Shown: piece by piece, positions 1 to 8,087 of the stretch
How positions within the stretch are numbered: the first letter of the stretch is position 1
Layout: each line of letters opens with the position of its first letter
Assembly (NCBI GenBank): GCA_025331435.1
Contig: JAIWNI010000354.1
Span: forward strand, 1-10,088
Origin: Choanephora cucurbitarum
Taxonomy: Eukaryota; Mucoromycota; Mucoromycetes; Mucorales; Choanephoraceae
Direction of reading: 5' to 3'
DNA: 10,088 nucleotides
Position numbers and translations under genes: made by a program
The notes under the pieces: generated by a model
What the model saw: only the letters and a program-made list of their open reading frames with translations
Databases searched by the model: none
What the model was told of the DNA's origin: nothing

Positions 1-680
1 AAATTGAGCTTTTTGCCATTCTTTGCTGGCCACACTTGGATGCTGTCTTCGATCATGTTTGCACACATATTTCTATGTTATTTGAAAACAGCAAAAGTAG
101 CAAAAATAACCATCATTGGTTTTCGGCTCCTCTCATTCACCAAGCCGTTTACGGGTGCCCAGGTCTTTCCTGCATGATGATCCAAGTGGCAATATGATTC
201 ATCAAGAAATACTTCAGACTGAATTGGATGATTGATGCCATTTTGGTTCATCAATCGCTCAATTGAATACCTATATCTGTATTCAATGTTGGCAGGGCCA
301 TTATGAAGAATGTTTCTCCTTTTACCCTTCATTTAACTCAATTTCAAGGTGTGCAAGTCTTTTAAAAGAACATCATAGCTTACTATAATAATTTTCTGTT
401 ATTCTAGTGCTGCTGCAAGACTGCTGACTGTAAAAACTTTTTCGTCTTTGTTGTTTTTGTCAATTATGTCCCTTACGGCAGAAACATATTCCGGCCTTAT
501 TTAACGAGGAGGACGACCCATACGCTTTTTTTCGGAAGCCTCCGAACGTTTATTGAATATAGCAATCGCCTTCTGAGCAGCATAGTCAGTGATGCCAAGG
601 ATCTCAATTAGAGTATGGCGGAGCTCAGGCTTAGCAATGTTGTGTTAATTGATTTTGTTGTTGACGATTACATCGACCAT
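1..680 (-). pseudogene. Tc1/mariner-IS630-like transposase, 3' part outside the window, five in-frame stops
   Basis: A cut-and-paste DDE transposase acting on its own transposon ends in the nucleus. From the ATG at 680-678 one frame runs to the window edge (about 226 codons) without a frameshift, broken by TAA at 645-647, 501-503, 399-401, 333-335 and 78-80. Residues about 16-55 look like a helix-turn-helix DNA-binding region, followed by a GRPP linker at about 56-59. Residues about 158-162 read FLDES, the usual context of the first catalytic aspartate (Asp160, codon 201-203), and are followed by HLDHHAGKTWAP, as in fungal relatives. After the fifth stop the frame still reads NMCANMIEDSIQVW, so the last TAA is internal. 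The second Asp and the Glu would lie left of the window. The start is chosen because the frame upstream gives no family-like sequence. The gene is dead as written. The family call is from motif resemblance; the exact subfamily is unknown. Confidence 0.8.
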
Positions 681-1120
681 TCGACTTAAGAGGGTAAAAG
701 TTTCAGTTGTAAAATTTTTAGTATTAAAGATATCATCTTTAGCATACAATTTTAGAGAATTATATCATAGCAAAGATGAAAGAGTATCAAAAGAGCTTCC
801 AACCATATGCATATCAGCCACGTACGACCATTCCTTGTGAAATAGTCACGATATAAAAAAAAAAGACCAATATTCGTGGTGAAATTTTCGACATATATCT
901 CTAGTTTCAATTTACTACCACCTTTTTTCGTAGAGTGATTAACTTTTTCAAAAAAAAAAGACAGTGCAGTTCTGTATGCTCAGCTCAGCTCAAAAATTAT
1001 GGCAGTCCAAAACGGCAGCCAATCAATTTGCTCATGGATCGGGGATGTTCGTCGATGATGTTTTAAGTTTGATTGAGCTCGTTTGAAAGGAACGATGATT
1101 GAGATTTAGGCAAAAGATAT
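681..1120. other. AT-rich noncoding spacer between the left transposase and the Helitron gene
   Basis: No supported gene. It should contain the 5' end of the left transposon and the 3' end of the Helitron, but neither border can be fixed. It holds two A-runs (near 855-864 and 950-959) and a short repeated CTCAG at about 979-990. Small open frames here have no family resemblance. Confidence 0.6.
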
Positions 1121-1126
1121 TTTATT
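1121..1126 (-). promoter_or_regulatory. Poly(A) signal AATAAA of the Helitron gene
   Basis: AATAAA on the minus strand, 17 nt beyond the TAA at 1144-1146 that ends the helicase frame. Position and sequence suit a 3' end signal, although the hexamer is common in AT-rich DNA. Confidence 0.4.
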
Positions 1127-1143
1127 TTGAATTACAAAAGCGA

Positions 1144-2600
1144 TTATGAGCGTCTTTTAGTTCTAACAATTTCTACTGCATCTACATCAGCACCAAATTT
1201 TCTTTTGATATTAAGTGGCATTTTAGCCCCCAAAAAGTACAAGTCTTTGATCTTTCTTACTCGAGACATGGCAACGTAGAGTTGGCCATGAGAAAGCATG
1301 TTTTCCAAGTGGATACCTACACAGTCGATGGTTGCGCTTTGGGCTTTGTGGATGGTGGTGGCGAAAGCAGGAACGATAGGAAACTGTGCCCTTGCATAGC
1401 TAGTACCAGGCAGTTGGCGACTTATGCGCTGTATCCAGTAGATAGCGTCATCTCCATTTGGCAGTGTCTTCTTTAAGCATATATTTTCCTCCTCCATATA
1501 TTCAACCATGGCAATGGTACCATTTACCCATCCATTGGGGAAATGCAAGTTATGGATGACCATGACCGGCATATCCGGCTTTGGAAGGAGGTTTTCCGCT
1601 AGTCATGTTTCTCTCAAAGCAATTTTAGCAGTGCGTTTGGTTCCCACAAAAGAATCATTTGCCTTGTACTGCATTTCTTCACCAGGGAAGTCAGTAAAGT
1701 CCTTTTCATTGGCAGAAGCAACCCGTTGTCTAGTTATATAGAGGCGTAAGCATGAAAGAGGAAGGTCGGACTTGAGAACTGTTCTCTCATAGATGAAGGG
1801 GATAACGGATTCGTCAAACTGATAGTTGCCTTCTTTGTTTAATATTTCAACAAATCGTTCATCTTGTTGGCGAACAGGATTAGTGAGAGAAAAGCGAGTA
1901 ACAGCGTTGAATAATTCAGACTCTTAGATCTTGCCTTCTTTGTGCTGGATTGGTAATAGTTGAGCAACATCTCCAAAAAAAAACGGTTTTGATGCCTTTC
2001 ATGATGGTAGCTCTTTGGGTAGTCTTGACCAATGCATCATTTATAGATTGAAAAAGTTTGGCGCTTATCTTAGAATATTCATTTATAACAAAAGGATCTT
2101 TGGATACAGCTTGACATATTGATCGAGAACCAAAAAGTTGTGAACAGCAGATGCATTTGTCAAGCCAAAGAATCTATGCACAGTTTGGCCAGCAATATTG
2201 TGAGCAGCGACACCTGTTGGTGCAAGCCTAAAGACCTACACAAACTCTTCACAATGTTAATTAACTGCAATTGGCAAGATGACTTGCTTTTTCTTCAGTT
2301 ATCTTATAATCATGCAATCTATAGTATCTTTCTAACATTCTTAGTACCAACGACTTTCCTGTTCCAGCAACTCGAGAAATAATGGCAGTTGTGTTGAGCT
2401 CGAGTTCTGTAGTAACCTATGAAAAAATACTTTTTTGGCTTTGATTAGCCATAGATTGCATCATAGAAAGTTTATCACGACAGGTATCGAGTCCTCTTTC
2501 AATATCAGCAATGCCATCGAGCGAAGTGATGTTCACTCTTCTATAAGCTTCTATCAGGTCTTCGTTGAGAAGATGCTCATAATAAACTATTCAACTAAAA
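1144..2600 (-). other. Pif1-like helicase domain of the Helitron protein, decayed
   Basis: Motifs in order on the minus strand: Walker A as RVAGTGKS (2351-2374); motif Ia as LAPTGVAAHNIAGQTVHRFF (about 2165-2226); a damaged Walker B as VINEYSKISAKLF (2050-2089), where this family normally has DE; motif III as FGDVAQLLPIQ (1944-1976); and the C-terminal motifs ATTIHKAQSAT (about 1336-1368) and SHGQLYVAMSRVRKIKDLYFLG (about 1215-1290). These are SF1B Pif1/RecD2-type signatures. The final open frame, 1572-1144, is intact to its TAA. Frames change near 2230 and near 1975; the latter falls in a run of A (1975-1983 on the plus strand), a likely slippage site. Confidence 0.88.
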
Positions 2601-2965
2601 TTAGTATCACTGAGCTACTTCTATTATAGTCAAGTGCAACTAAACTTTAAATGTTCCAAAGGGGCTCATTTTCTCTTGATAAGTAGCATTGAATATGGCA
2701 TGTTTCAGCACAATTTGCTGGTAATAGAAGCTTTCACCATTCATCTCGCTTTAATTGGACGTTTTCCAGAAGAGTGGTTTGTTTTTGATAAGCTTAAACA
2801 CAAGTTTGCGGAAGCATTATACATATTTTGGTAAAGGTTGAGGATAGAAAGATCGAGTAACATCCCTTACAGTGGTGTATTTGATGTCTGTGTATACTCT
2901 TTTGTAGAAGCTGAACAATTTGGGCATGGTCAAGTATTCTGCACCTTCTCGCTTTTCATATATTA

Positions 2966-3026
2966 CTATAAAGAAAAAAGTTTGAGAATGTGTCTATGTA
3001 TAGTAGTTTGTAAGTAAGCAACATAC
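2966..3026 (-). other. Intron in the Helitron gene (61 nt)
   Basis: Donor GTATGT at 3026-3021, pyrimidine-rich end TTTCTTTATAG at 2966. Splicing joins KIYSLTPI to YEKREGAEYLTMPK in frame (exon phase 1). Without splicing the frame leaves the family sequence. Confidence 0.75.
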
Positions 3027-3267
3027 CAATTGGAGTGAGCGAATAAATTTTGTCGTCTTCAGAATCCAGTTCCTTGATATTAGTTCGCAAACGCCCTGCG
3101 TCTTGACCTATAAAGCTGGTGCTTAAAAACATCACATTTCTGGAGTTACTGTGCTCTCTCTATCCCATCAAGTCGTAAGTTGCTTCTACTGCTCCAACGA
3201 TACGAGTCGGATAGTGCTCTTTTTCTGACACATATAAATTTCTCTCGTAGTAGCCCTGATTTTGCAG

Positions 3268-4400
3268 CTATATGATTTTTGGCAAAATCTTTGCTTTATA
3301 ATCATCTTTTGCTAAATACTCTGCAAGGTATCTAACAGCTTGCGGCCCGTCATTGTATTGAATATCCATAGATGTATGGAAAACAGCCAAGAGATAAGGG
3401 TTGCAATTGTTGACATAGGCATCACCAACCTCACGCTTATATGTACTACGACTTTCTGAGTCAATGACAGTAACTGGAGAGTAAGGTTTGGGATAACCAA
3501 AGCGGCATTTTCTTGTTGGATCACCCTTTTTGCAATAGCTATATATTGACAGTTGATGATCAGCACCTTCTGTATAAAAAATGTTGACATAATGAAACTT
3601 ACTTGAGATTGCATTTGTGAAGTTGCAATCGATTAGCCAGTCCTTGAAAAATAGGGTCATCGTTAGTAGTGCCTTTAAGGAACCAAGTATGAACAACATT
3701 CATTTCTATGAGCTCTTGAACTGACTTGTTAGTCCATAGCAGCATATGGATGTGAGGGCTGCCTCTGTCTCGAATCTCTATGACCCAGATGAATTCCTTG
3801 ATACCACCAATTTGTGCAGCAAATTTTTTGCAAATGTAGTCTTTTAAGAGTTTTTACCGTTTTCTTTTAAAGTGCAGAGTAAAGAGGACAGGATCATCCT
3901 ACGGAAACTGAACATTGTCTCGAAGGATACCTTTGAAGTCTTCGCTCTTGTCGTCGCAAGTGAATGTTAGGAAAGGTTGACGAGCACCCAAACTTTCAAA
4001 GATACACTGGAGATTTAAAAAAATTCTTTCTCTTGTATGCATATAATGAACGGATTTGAAGCGGAACGGTAGAAACTATGTTCTTGTTCATTTTTCCTCT
4101 AATGGGGTTGACTACATCCCTTTGTCTTAGATTGTTTCTTCCTTCGGTAGATACCTCAAATCGTTTGGCAGACGCAATATATCTCTTTTCGATTAAATTC
4201 AGCATGAAGAACAAGAAGGAAGGATCTCTTGCAAATCTTCTGTCTTGAATAAGCAATTTGCTTTTTGCATAAGAAGATAAGCTCTCTTCTTTCATGGTTG
4301 CAACAAAGACACCGCCTTGGTTCTCGCGCAAACCGTAATTCCTTCTTGAGCAGAAAACTCTAGCCAATTCTGAGGAACCAATGAGTAATGACCGGTACAA
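3268..4400 (-). other. Helitron Rep (HUH endonuclease) domain remnant
   Basis: The nuclease half of the Helitron protein. GSPHIHMLLW contains the metal-binding H-I-H pair (codons 3746-3754), preceded by FLTFTCDDKS and DDPVLFTLHFKR. After the intron at 3539-3602 the frame reads YCKKGDPTRKCRFGYPKP and then VRYLAEYLAKDD. The two tyrosines four residues apart (codons 3328-3330 and 3316-3318) match the Y-x3-Y catalytic pair of Helitron Rep. All these residues survive, although stops at 3899 (TAG), 3854 (TAA) and 3268 (TAG) interrupt the domain. Confidence 0.88.
3539..3602 (-). other. Intron in the Helitron Rep domain (64 nt)
   Basis: Donor GTAAGT at 3602-3597, acceptor ATATAG ending at 3539. Splicing joins LQLHKCNL to NYCKKGDPTRKCRFG and rebuilds the Helitron H-C...Y-C block. 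It lies between the HUH motif and the catalytic tyrosines. Confidence 0.78.
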
Positions 4401-4929
4401 TTGGTATATATATCAGGGAAGATGAGGGCCAAAAGGCTAGGGTGACAGTACTGGATCATTTTTCCAACACTGTCTTCGCCTATGATTAAATCCTTGTACT
4501 CAACGTCGGTAGCCTGGGGATTGACATCTTCATTTGCTAAGAGAGCATTGTTCAACCATCCTTTTTCGATGTCTACATGCTTCTTGTTCTCAGGGATATG
4601 GCGGTTGACCAAAGAAAAAGTTAGCTTGAGCATGTCATAGCGTGTCAACAAAGGGTGTGTTTGCTGCAAAGCACGGTAAGCGTCTTCAACCATCTTCTAT
4701 CTAATCATAGATGGGTCACCACGAACAAAGAACAAACTCAAAGTACCACCGTAAGCCATTTCGGTGAATTCGCAGTTGTGGGTTGTATACATAGGGCCCT
4801 TGAATTTAAAGTGACCAGTTCTTCCATGACACAATGTCGACTTTCTTTTAATCTGAGACATGAGTTTGATAGGAGACAAGATTGATCTTTCTCTGTAATT
4901 GAGGTCCTTTGTCTCAGGAGCAAGGTCAC

Positions 4930-4983
4930 CTGAATTGCATAAATGTTAGTAACGAAATACAAGCAGCCATAATTTTACTGTAC
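4930..4983 (-). other. Intron in the Helitron gene (54 nt) with TACTAAC branch site
   Basis: Donor GTACAG at 4983, a perfect branch site TACTAAC about 15 nt before the acceptor, and acceptor TTCAG ending at 4930. Splicing joins SKFPMTSPG (after a one-base slip near 5010) to DLAPETKDLNYRERSILSP. Confidence 0.8.
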
Positions 4984-5289
4984 CTGGAGACGTCATTGGG
5001 AATTTAGAAAAACTGCAGGCAACGTGTGGACATAATCCTTGCACACCATCTTCATAGATTCATCCTCAGTATCACCGAGTGGTTTAAGCTTCCAGTCCAA
5101 GCAAGGCAAAGGATTTTCAGTGTTTTTACTCCTATAGTGCTGATTCTCGGGATAGAGCACTTTTAAACAGAGGCAGCAAAATTCATCAGGCTTCTTCATA
5201 ACAAAGTCTTGGAAAGCTTTTACTTGTCTTTTTTGAACTGCTGTGAAGGAGGACAAATTGTTATCGCGTACACGGAAAGTATGGAACAT

Positions 5290-5579
5290 GGTAGTTTTTT
5301 ATGTACTGAATAAAAAGTAAATCAAATGAATATCAAAAACCCTTTCTTTTTAAACATTTTTAGTCATGGCTGTTTATCAAAATTAGCATTAAGGCATTTA
5401 AATTTGACATTTGAGAGGAAGCTTTTTTGTGTTCGCTGGTGATCATAATTCAAATTCCTTTATATAGATATAAAATAGAGTTTTCGATTCAGGTACAACG
5501 TGTTACAAAATAAAATTTAGCTTGAACGATGGATCAAAAAAACCTCATAAATTATCTTACGAAGGAAAAAAAAAGGTGA
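5290..5579. other. Noncoding gap between the unknown gene and the Helitron gene
   Basis: No supported coding sequence on either strand. AT-rich, with homopolymer runs near 5535 and 5566. It should hold the leader of the Helitron gene and possibly its 5' border; neither is identifiable. A TTATTCAG at about 5311-5318 (minus) could be a splice acceptor just upstream of the ATG at 5289. Confidence 0.5.
5457..5466 (-). promoter_or_regulatory. TATA-like element upstream of the Helitron gene
   Basis: TATATAAAGG on the minus strand, 168 nt before the Helitron ATG at 5289. It fits a TATA box in sequence and direction, but the region is AT-rich, so chance is a real alternative. Confidence 0.25.
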
Positions 5580-5881
5580 TCAATCCTGGTGCATGGATGA
5601 GTGGTGACTGGCGATATCAGAACGATCGTCATCGTCATTGATAGTTCCCTCACACATGACGGAAAGCTCGAGAGGGATGTTGTTATCCAACAAGGTGTCA
5701 AGCTGCAACGAAAGGTGATATCAATTGTCCTCCAATCGTCGAACAACGTTGTTGTAGTTGTAGTCCGATCTGAAAACACGAACAACTTGTCTGTTTGGGT
5801 TGGCCTGATTGTTGGCGCGACCAGCCCTCGTTTGCCTGATGTTGACATGATCATAGTTTCCAATGAACAACTGTCCACGAA

Positions 5882-5937
5882 CTAAAAGACACAAATATAA
5901 TAGTTTACAAAGCCTGAAATATCATTGATTTACTTAC
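5882..5937 (-). other. Intron in the unidentified gene (56 nt)
   Basis: Donor GTAAGT at 5937-5932 and acceptor GTCTTTTAG ending at 5882. Splicing turns a frame that would stop three codons later (LGK then TAA) into LNDMYADLVRGQLFIGNYD. Confidence 0.75.
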
Positions 5938-6219
5938 CAAGGTCGGCATACATATCGTTCAATTCAAGAGCAAATAGCTCAACAGTCAAACTTTTCCGGT
6001 TTACGACCTTAGCATCTTCAATGTGCTCCCAAATGTGCTTGTACACAATAAACTTCATTTCGACGAACTCCCTAGTCTTGATTCTTCTGGCAGCAGTACG
6101 AATGACATTACCATCATCATCGACTTGCCAAACGGGCTTAATGTCCACAACTCTCACCCTGATGTCGGCATATGCTTTGGAGGAGTCGTCAAACGTGTAA
6201 GCTGGCACATGCAAAGCGC

Positions 6220-6276
6220 CTATACTCGAAAAATATTTAGTAACAACTTTGATTAGAATTTTAAATCAAGACATAC
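6220..6276 (-). other. Intron in the unidentified gene (57 nt)
   Basis: Donor GTATGT at 6276-6271, branch-like TTACTAAAT, acceptor GAGTATAG ending at 6220. It joins DTRHCISG to ALHVPAYTFDD in frame. Confidence 0.75.
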
Positions 6277-6630
6277 CAGAGATACAATGACGAGTGTCAA
6301 TTCCTCCAAAGCGAACGAAGTAATACATGAGAGCTGGATGGTTCATATAAAGCTTGACTCTGCTTCAGGAGTCCATGCAACGAGATTCAAGAGAAGCTGT
6401 TCTTCCGTGATACGAAAGAATGGCGCAGAATAGATGTTGGCGTCAGTAATTTCACAAAGGAGCATTTCAGACAGATTTTCTATAAAAATAATTAGTTCGA
6501 TGTAACAGCTAGCATGCTCGCTACCATTCTATATATATTATAACGAGAATCATAAGTTAAGGATTACTTTATTAGGTATTGAGGATTGACTTGAGAGACG
6601 GATATGTTCAAAAATGTGTTGTTCGTGATG

Positions 6631-6632
6631 TA
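6631..6632. other. TA target-site dinucleotide, left
   Basis: TA immediately outside the left inverted repeat. Together with the TA at 9379-9380 it fits a TA duplication. TA is frequent in this AT-rich DNA, so the support comes from its exact placement at both ends. Confidence 0.55.
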
Positions 6633-6663
6633 AAGTGCATTTTTTTTGAATGAAAAATTTTTG
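6633..6663 (+). repeat. Left terminal inverted repeat of the DDE transposon
   Basis: Begins AAGTGCAT, then seven T, GAATG, then AAAATTTTTG at the inner end. It matches the reverse complement of 9347-9378 at 26 of 32 aligned positions and is directly preceded by TA at 6631-6632. Confidence 0.65.
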
Positions 6664-6727
6664 AAAACCGGACATTTTTGAGATTTCACGCTCTGCTTCC
6701 TTATTAAGAAGATTTTTTTTGCAAGCT

Positions 6728-6733
6728 TTTATT
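6728..6733 (-). promoter_or_regulatory. Possible poly(A) signal overlapping the transposase stop codon
   Basis: AATAAA on the minus strand spanning the CAA TAA at the end of the transposase frame. The remaining 95 bp to the transposon end holds no other exact hexamer that I see. Confidence 0.3.
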
Positions 6734-7252
6734 GGTTATTTTTCAATTTTCTGTGAGACTTATTTAATTTTGAGAATTGCTCAAAAGGGGCGAAAGTTTC
6801 TTTAATTTCTTTGCCTTGTGCATAAGCCCGCATGTATGGAAAGCTCTTGTTAAAAAATCTTCTAATAGTTAGCGGCTGCTCATAAGAGGGGCAGACACTG
6901 TCCGAGAAGTTGTGAATATTCCTATCCAGTGATTAGAAAGAATAATCACACTCCCGGCGCGCTTCTTTCTTGGCAGCGCTCCATTACCGCTCAATCCAAT
7001 TACATTCGCAGTGGTACTCTGGGTAAAGTTTAAAAATAAGCCATTGTTCTCGATGACTTCGGCATGGATGGACTTCCGCTGAAGAAAGTCCGGTTGAACT
7101 TCCAAAATGTGAACAGCACAACACCTGCGAGATTCAACGGCTACATTGTTGCAATAACGGACCATGGCGTGTCTCTCTTGTTCGTTCAAGAAAAGCTTAC
7201 GATCCGCAAGAATACCTCTGATGCTTACGAAATATTTCTTCTTTTCTCCACC

Positions 7253-7311
7253 CTTATATTTAATATTACTATAATGTCCTATAAAATGCAATTGTCTAGC
7301 AAACAACTTAC
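7253..7311 (-). other. Probable second intron in the DDE transposase gene (59 nt)
   Basis: Donor GTAAGT at 7311-7306 and acceptor AATATAAG ending at 7253. It joins RKFHAKTHA to GGEKKKYF only if the upstream frame has first slipped by one base, which the run of ten A (7350-7359, read on the minus strand) could explain. The stretch is also open unspliced, so this is less certain than the other introns. Confidence 0.5.
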
Positions 7312-8025
7312 AGCATGAGTTTTTGCATGGAATTTTCGGTATTCGTTTGTTTTTTTTTTGCATGGTTTTCTTTTGGAAGTACACCTTCTGTTGCTCACAG
7401 TAGTTGTTCTCCCTTTCGACGTAGAAAGACTGGTCAGAGAAAAGGCCTTGACCTGCATCATCGTTCTTTATCTCTATTGCGTTCATATTCATTCTTTTTG
7501 CAACCAGGGCGCTGAGAGCAAAAGCAATATTGCTACTGCTTTGGTCGAGAAGAAAGACTGCAACACAATTAGGATGAAGGGCTTTGAAAAGAGGTATAAC
7601 CTCATCTTCAAGTTGCTCCTTCATATGCTGATTGGTCCAGTAAATTTGATACTGCGATCCAGGATAGAAGATCTTTCATCCAGAGGGTACCCGTCCGTTT
7701 ACCTCTCCTCTCATAGTTCCATGGCAGGGGTATTGAAACTCGGACACCATGATGGATCTGCCATGTGACTTAGGAAGACAGTAGCTTTCGTTATTTTCCA
7801 CCCATGAGTACCTTTGAAAATTATAAGCGTGAAAAGTACTCTCATCGTGAGTAACAAACACATGCTGCCTCATACCCTCAGGCAATTCAGGGGGAGTAAG
7901 TACGGCTGTATCGAATTCGTTGTATTGCTCCGAATACTTGAGGTATTGCTGCATTCTTTGAGACCGTGCAGCACGGTACTCGACAACATCCTCACGCTCA
8001 TGCCCATCAAAGTACAGAACTCTGC

Positions 8026-8087
8026 CTATTAATATACAAGAAAAACATCAGAAGATTTCAATCAAAAATTGTGTTTAATCAGGTTAC
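8026..8087 (-). other. Intron in the DDE transposase gene (62 nt)
   Basis: Donor GTAACC at 8087, acceptor TATTAATAG ending at 8026. It joins LNFKHLG to RVLYFDGHERED in frame; the unspliced frame stops within 9 codons. Confidence 0.8.

Larger units (their letters stand above)
1144..5289 (-). pseudogene. Helitron replicase-helicase (Rep-Hel), decayed, with three introns
   Basis: The Rep-Hel protein moves a Helitron by rolling-circle-like strand transfer: the Rep part nicks and joins DNA, and the Pif1-like part unwinds it. From the ATG at 5289 the order is: a Cys-containing N-terminal region (CCLCLKVLYPENQHY, about 5150-5180); the conserved block RERSILSPIKLMSQIKRK (4840-4895); the block HPSLLALIFPDIYTNCTGHY (about 4390-4450); the Helitron-like N domain (4070-4340); the HUH nuclease (3746-3754) with its Tyr pair (3316-3330); and the helicase from about 2570 to 1144. 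Three introns restore reading across their sites. Spliced length is about 3.97 kb (about 1,320 codons), compatible with a compact Rep-Hel. Damage: stops at 4697, 3899, 3854, 3268, 3160, 2817, 2751, 2640, 2417, 1924 and 1603, and frameshifts near 5010, 4340, 4070, 2230 and 1975 plus one near 2600. Internal start and end are firm; the transposon borders are not. The gene cannot encode a working protein. Confidence 0.9.
5580..6479 (-). pseudogene. Unidentified spliced gene, probably decayed, 5' end unresolved
   Basis: I do not recognise the family. Three exons are supported: 6479-6277 (preceded by an acceptor, AACTAAT...TTTTATAG, so an upstream exon is expected), 6219-5938 and 5881 onward. Spliced segments read MLLCEITDANIYSAPFFRI, then YFVRFGGIDTRHCISGALHV and AYADIRVRVVDIKPVWQVDD, then ELFALELNDMYADLVRGQ, then a basic Arg/Asn-rich stretch ending RRLEDN at a TGA (5721-5723). 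The same frame continues past that TGA with YHLSLQLDTLLDNNIPLE and an acidic DDDD tail to TGA at 5580-5582, so the first stop may be a mutation. Exon 1 needs a one-base correction near 6348. Length is about 262 codons to the second stop. No signal peptide or membrane segment is seen. It lies 290 bp upstream of the Helitron gene on the same strand: an accessory Helitron gene, a captured host gene or an unrelated neighbour are all possible. Confidence 0.65.

Noticed and set aside
640..1140. Helitron 3' end (CTRR followed by T, for example CTGA-T at about 819)
   Set aside because: Several short matches exist, but none has a convincing hairpin just upstream, so no border is called.
2119..2834. 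Three plus-strand open frames of 64-87 codons
   Set aside because: They are antisense to the Helitron helicase and linker, where Walker A and motif Ia are read on the minus strand.
1..5289. A variant genetic code in which TAA and TAG mean glutamine, since many internal stops fit Gln
   Set aside because: Internal TGA codons and several frameshifts occur in the same genes, and the introns and end signals look fungal. Pseudogene decay explains everything without reassignment.
5552..5885. Overlapping open frames on both strands (Thr/Ser-rich on minus, Val-rich on plus)
   Set aside because: The last exon of the unidentified gene uses a third frame that joins cleanly through a splice acceptor at 5882. 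The others are low-complexity shadows.
6540..6690. An open frame from ATG in CAAAAATGTCCGG (minus) as exon 1 of the unknown gene
   Set aside because: Its start lies inside the DDE transposon and crosses the inverted repeat, and its candidate donor gives the wrong phase for the next exon.
7358..7768. A 136-codon plus-strand open frame
   Set aside because: It lies opposite the transposase catalytic region, whose minus-strand frame contains the DDE motifs. It is a shadow.
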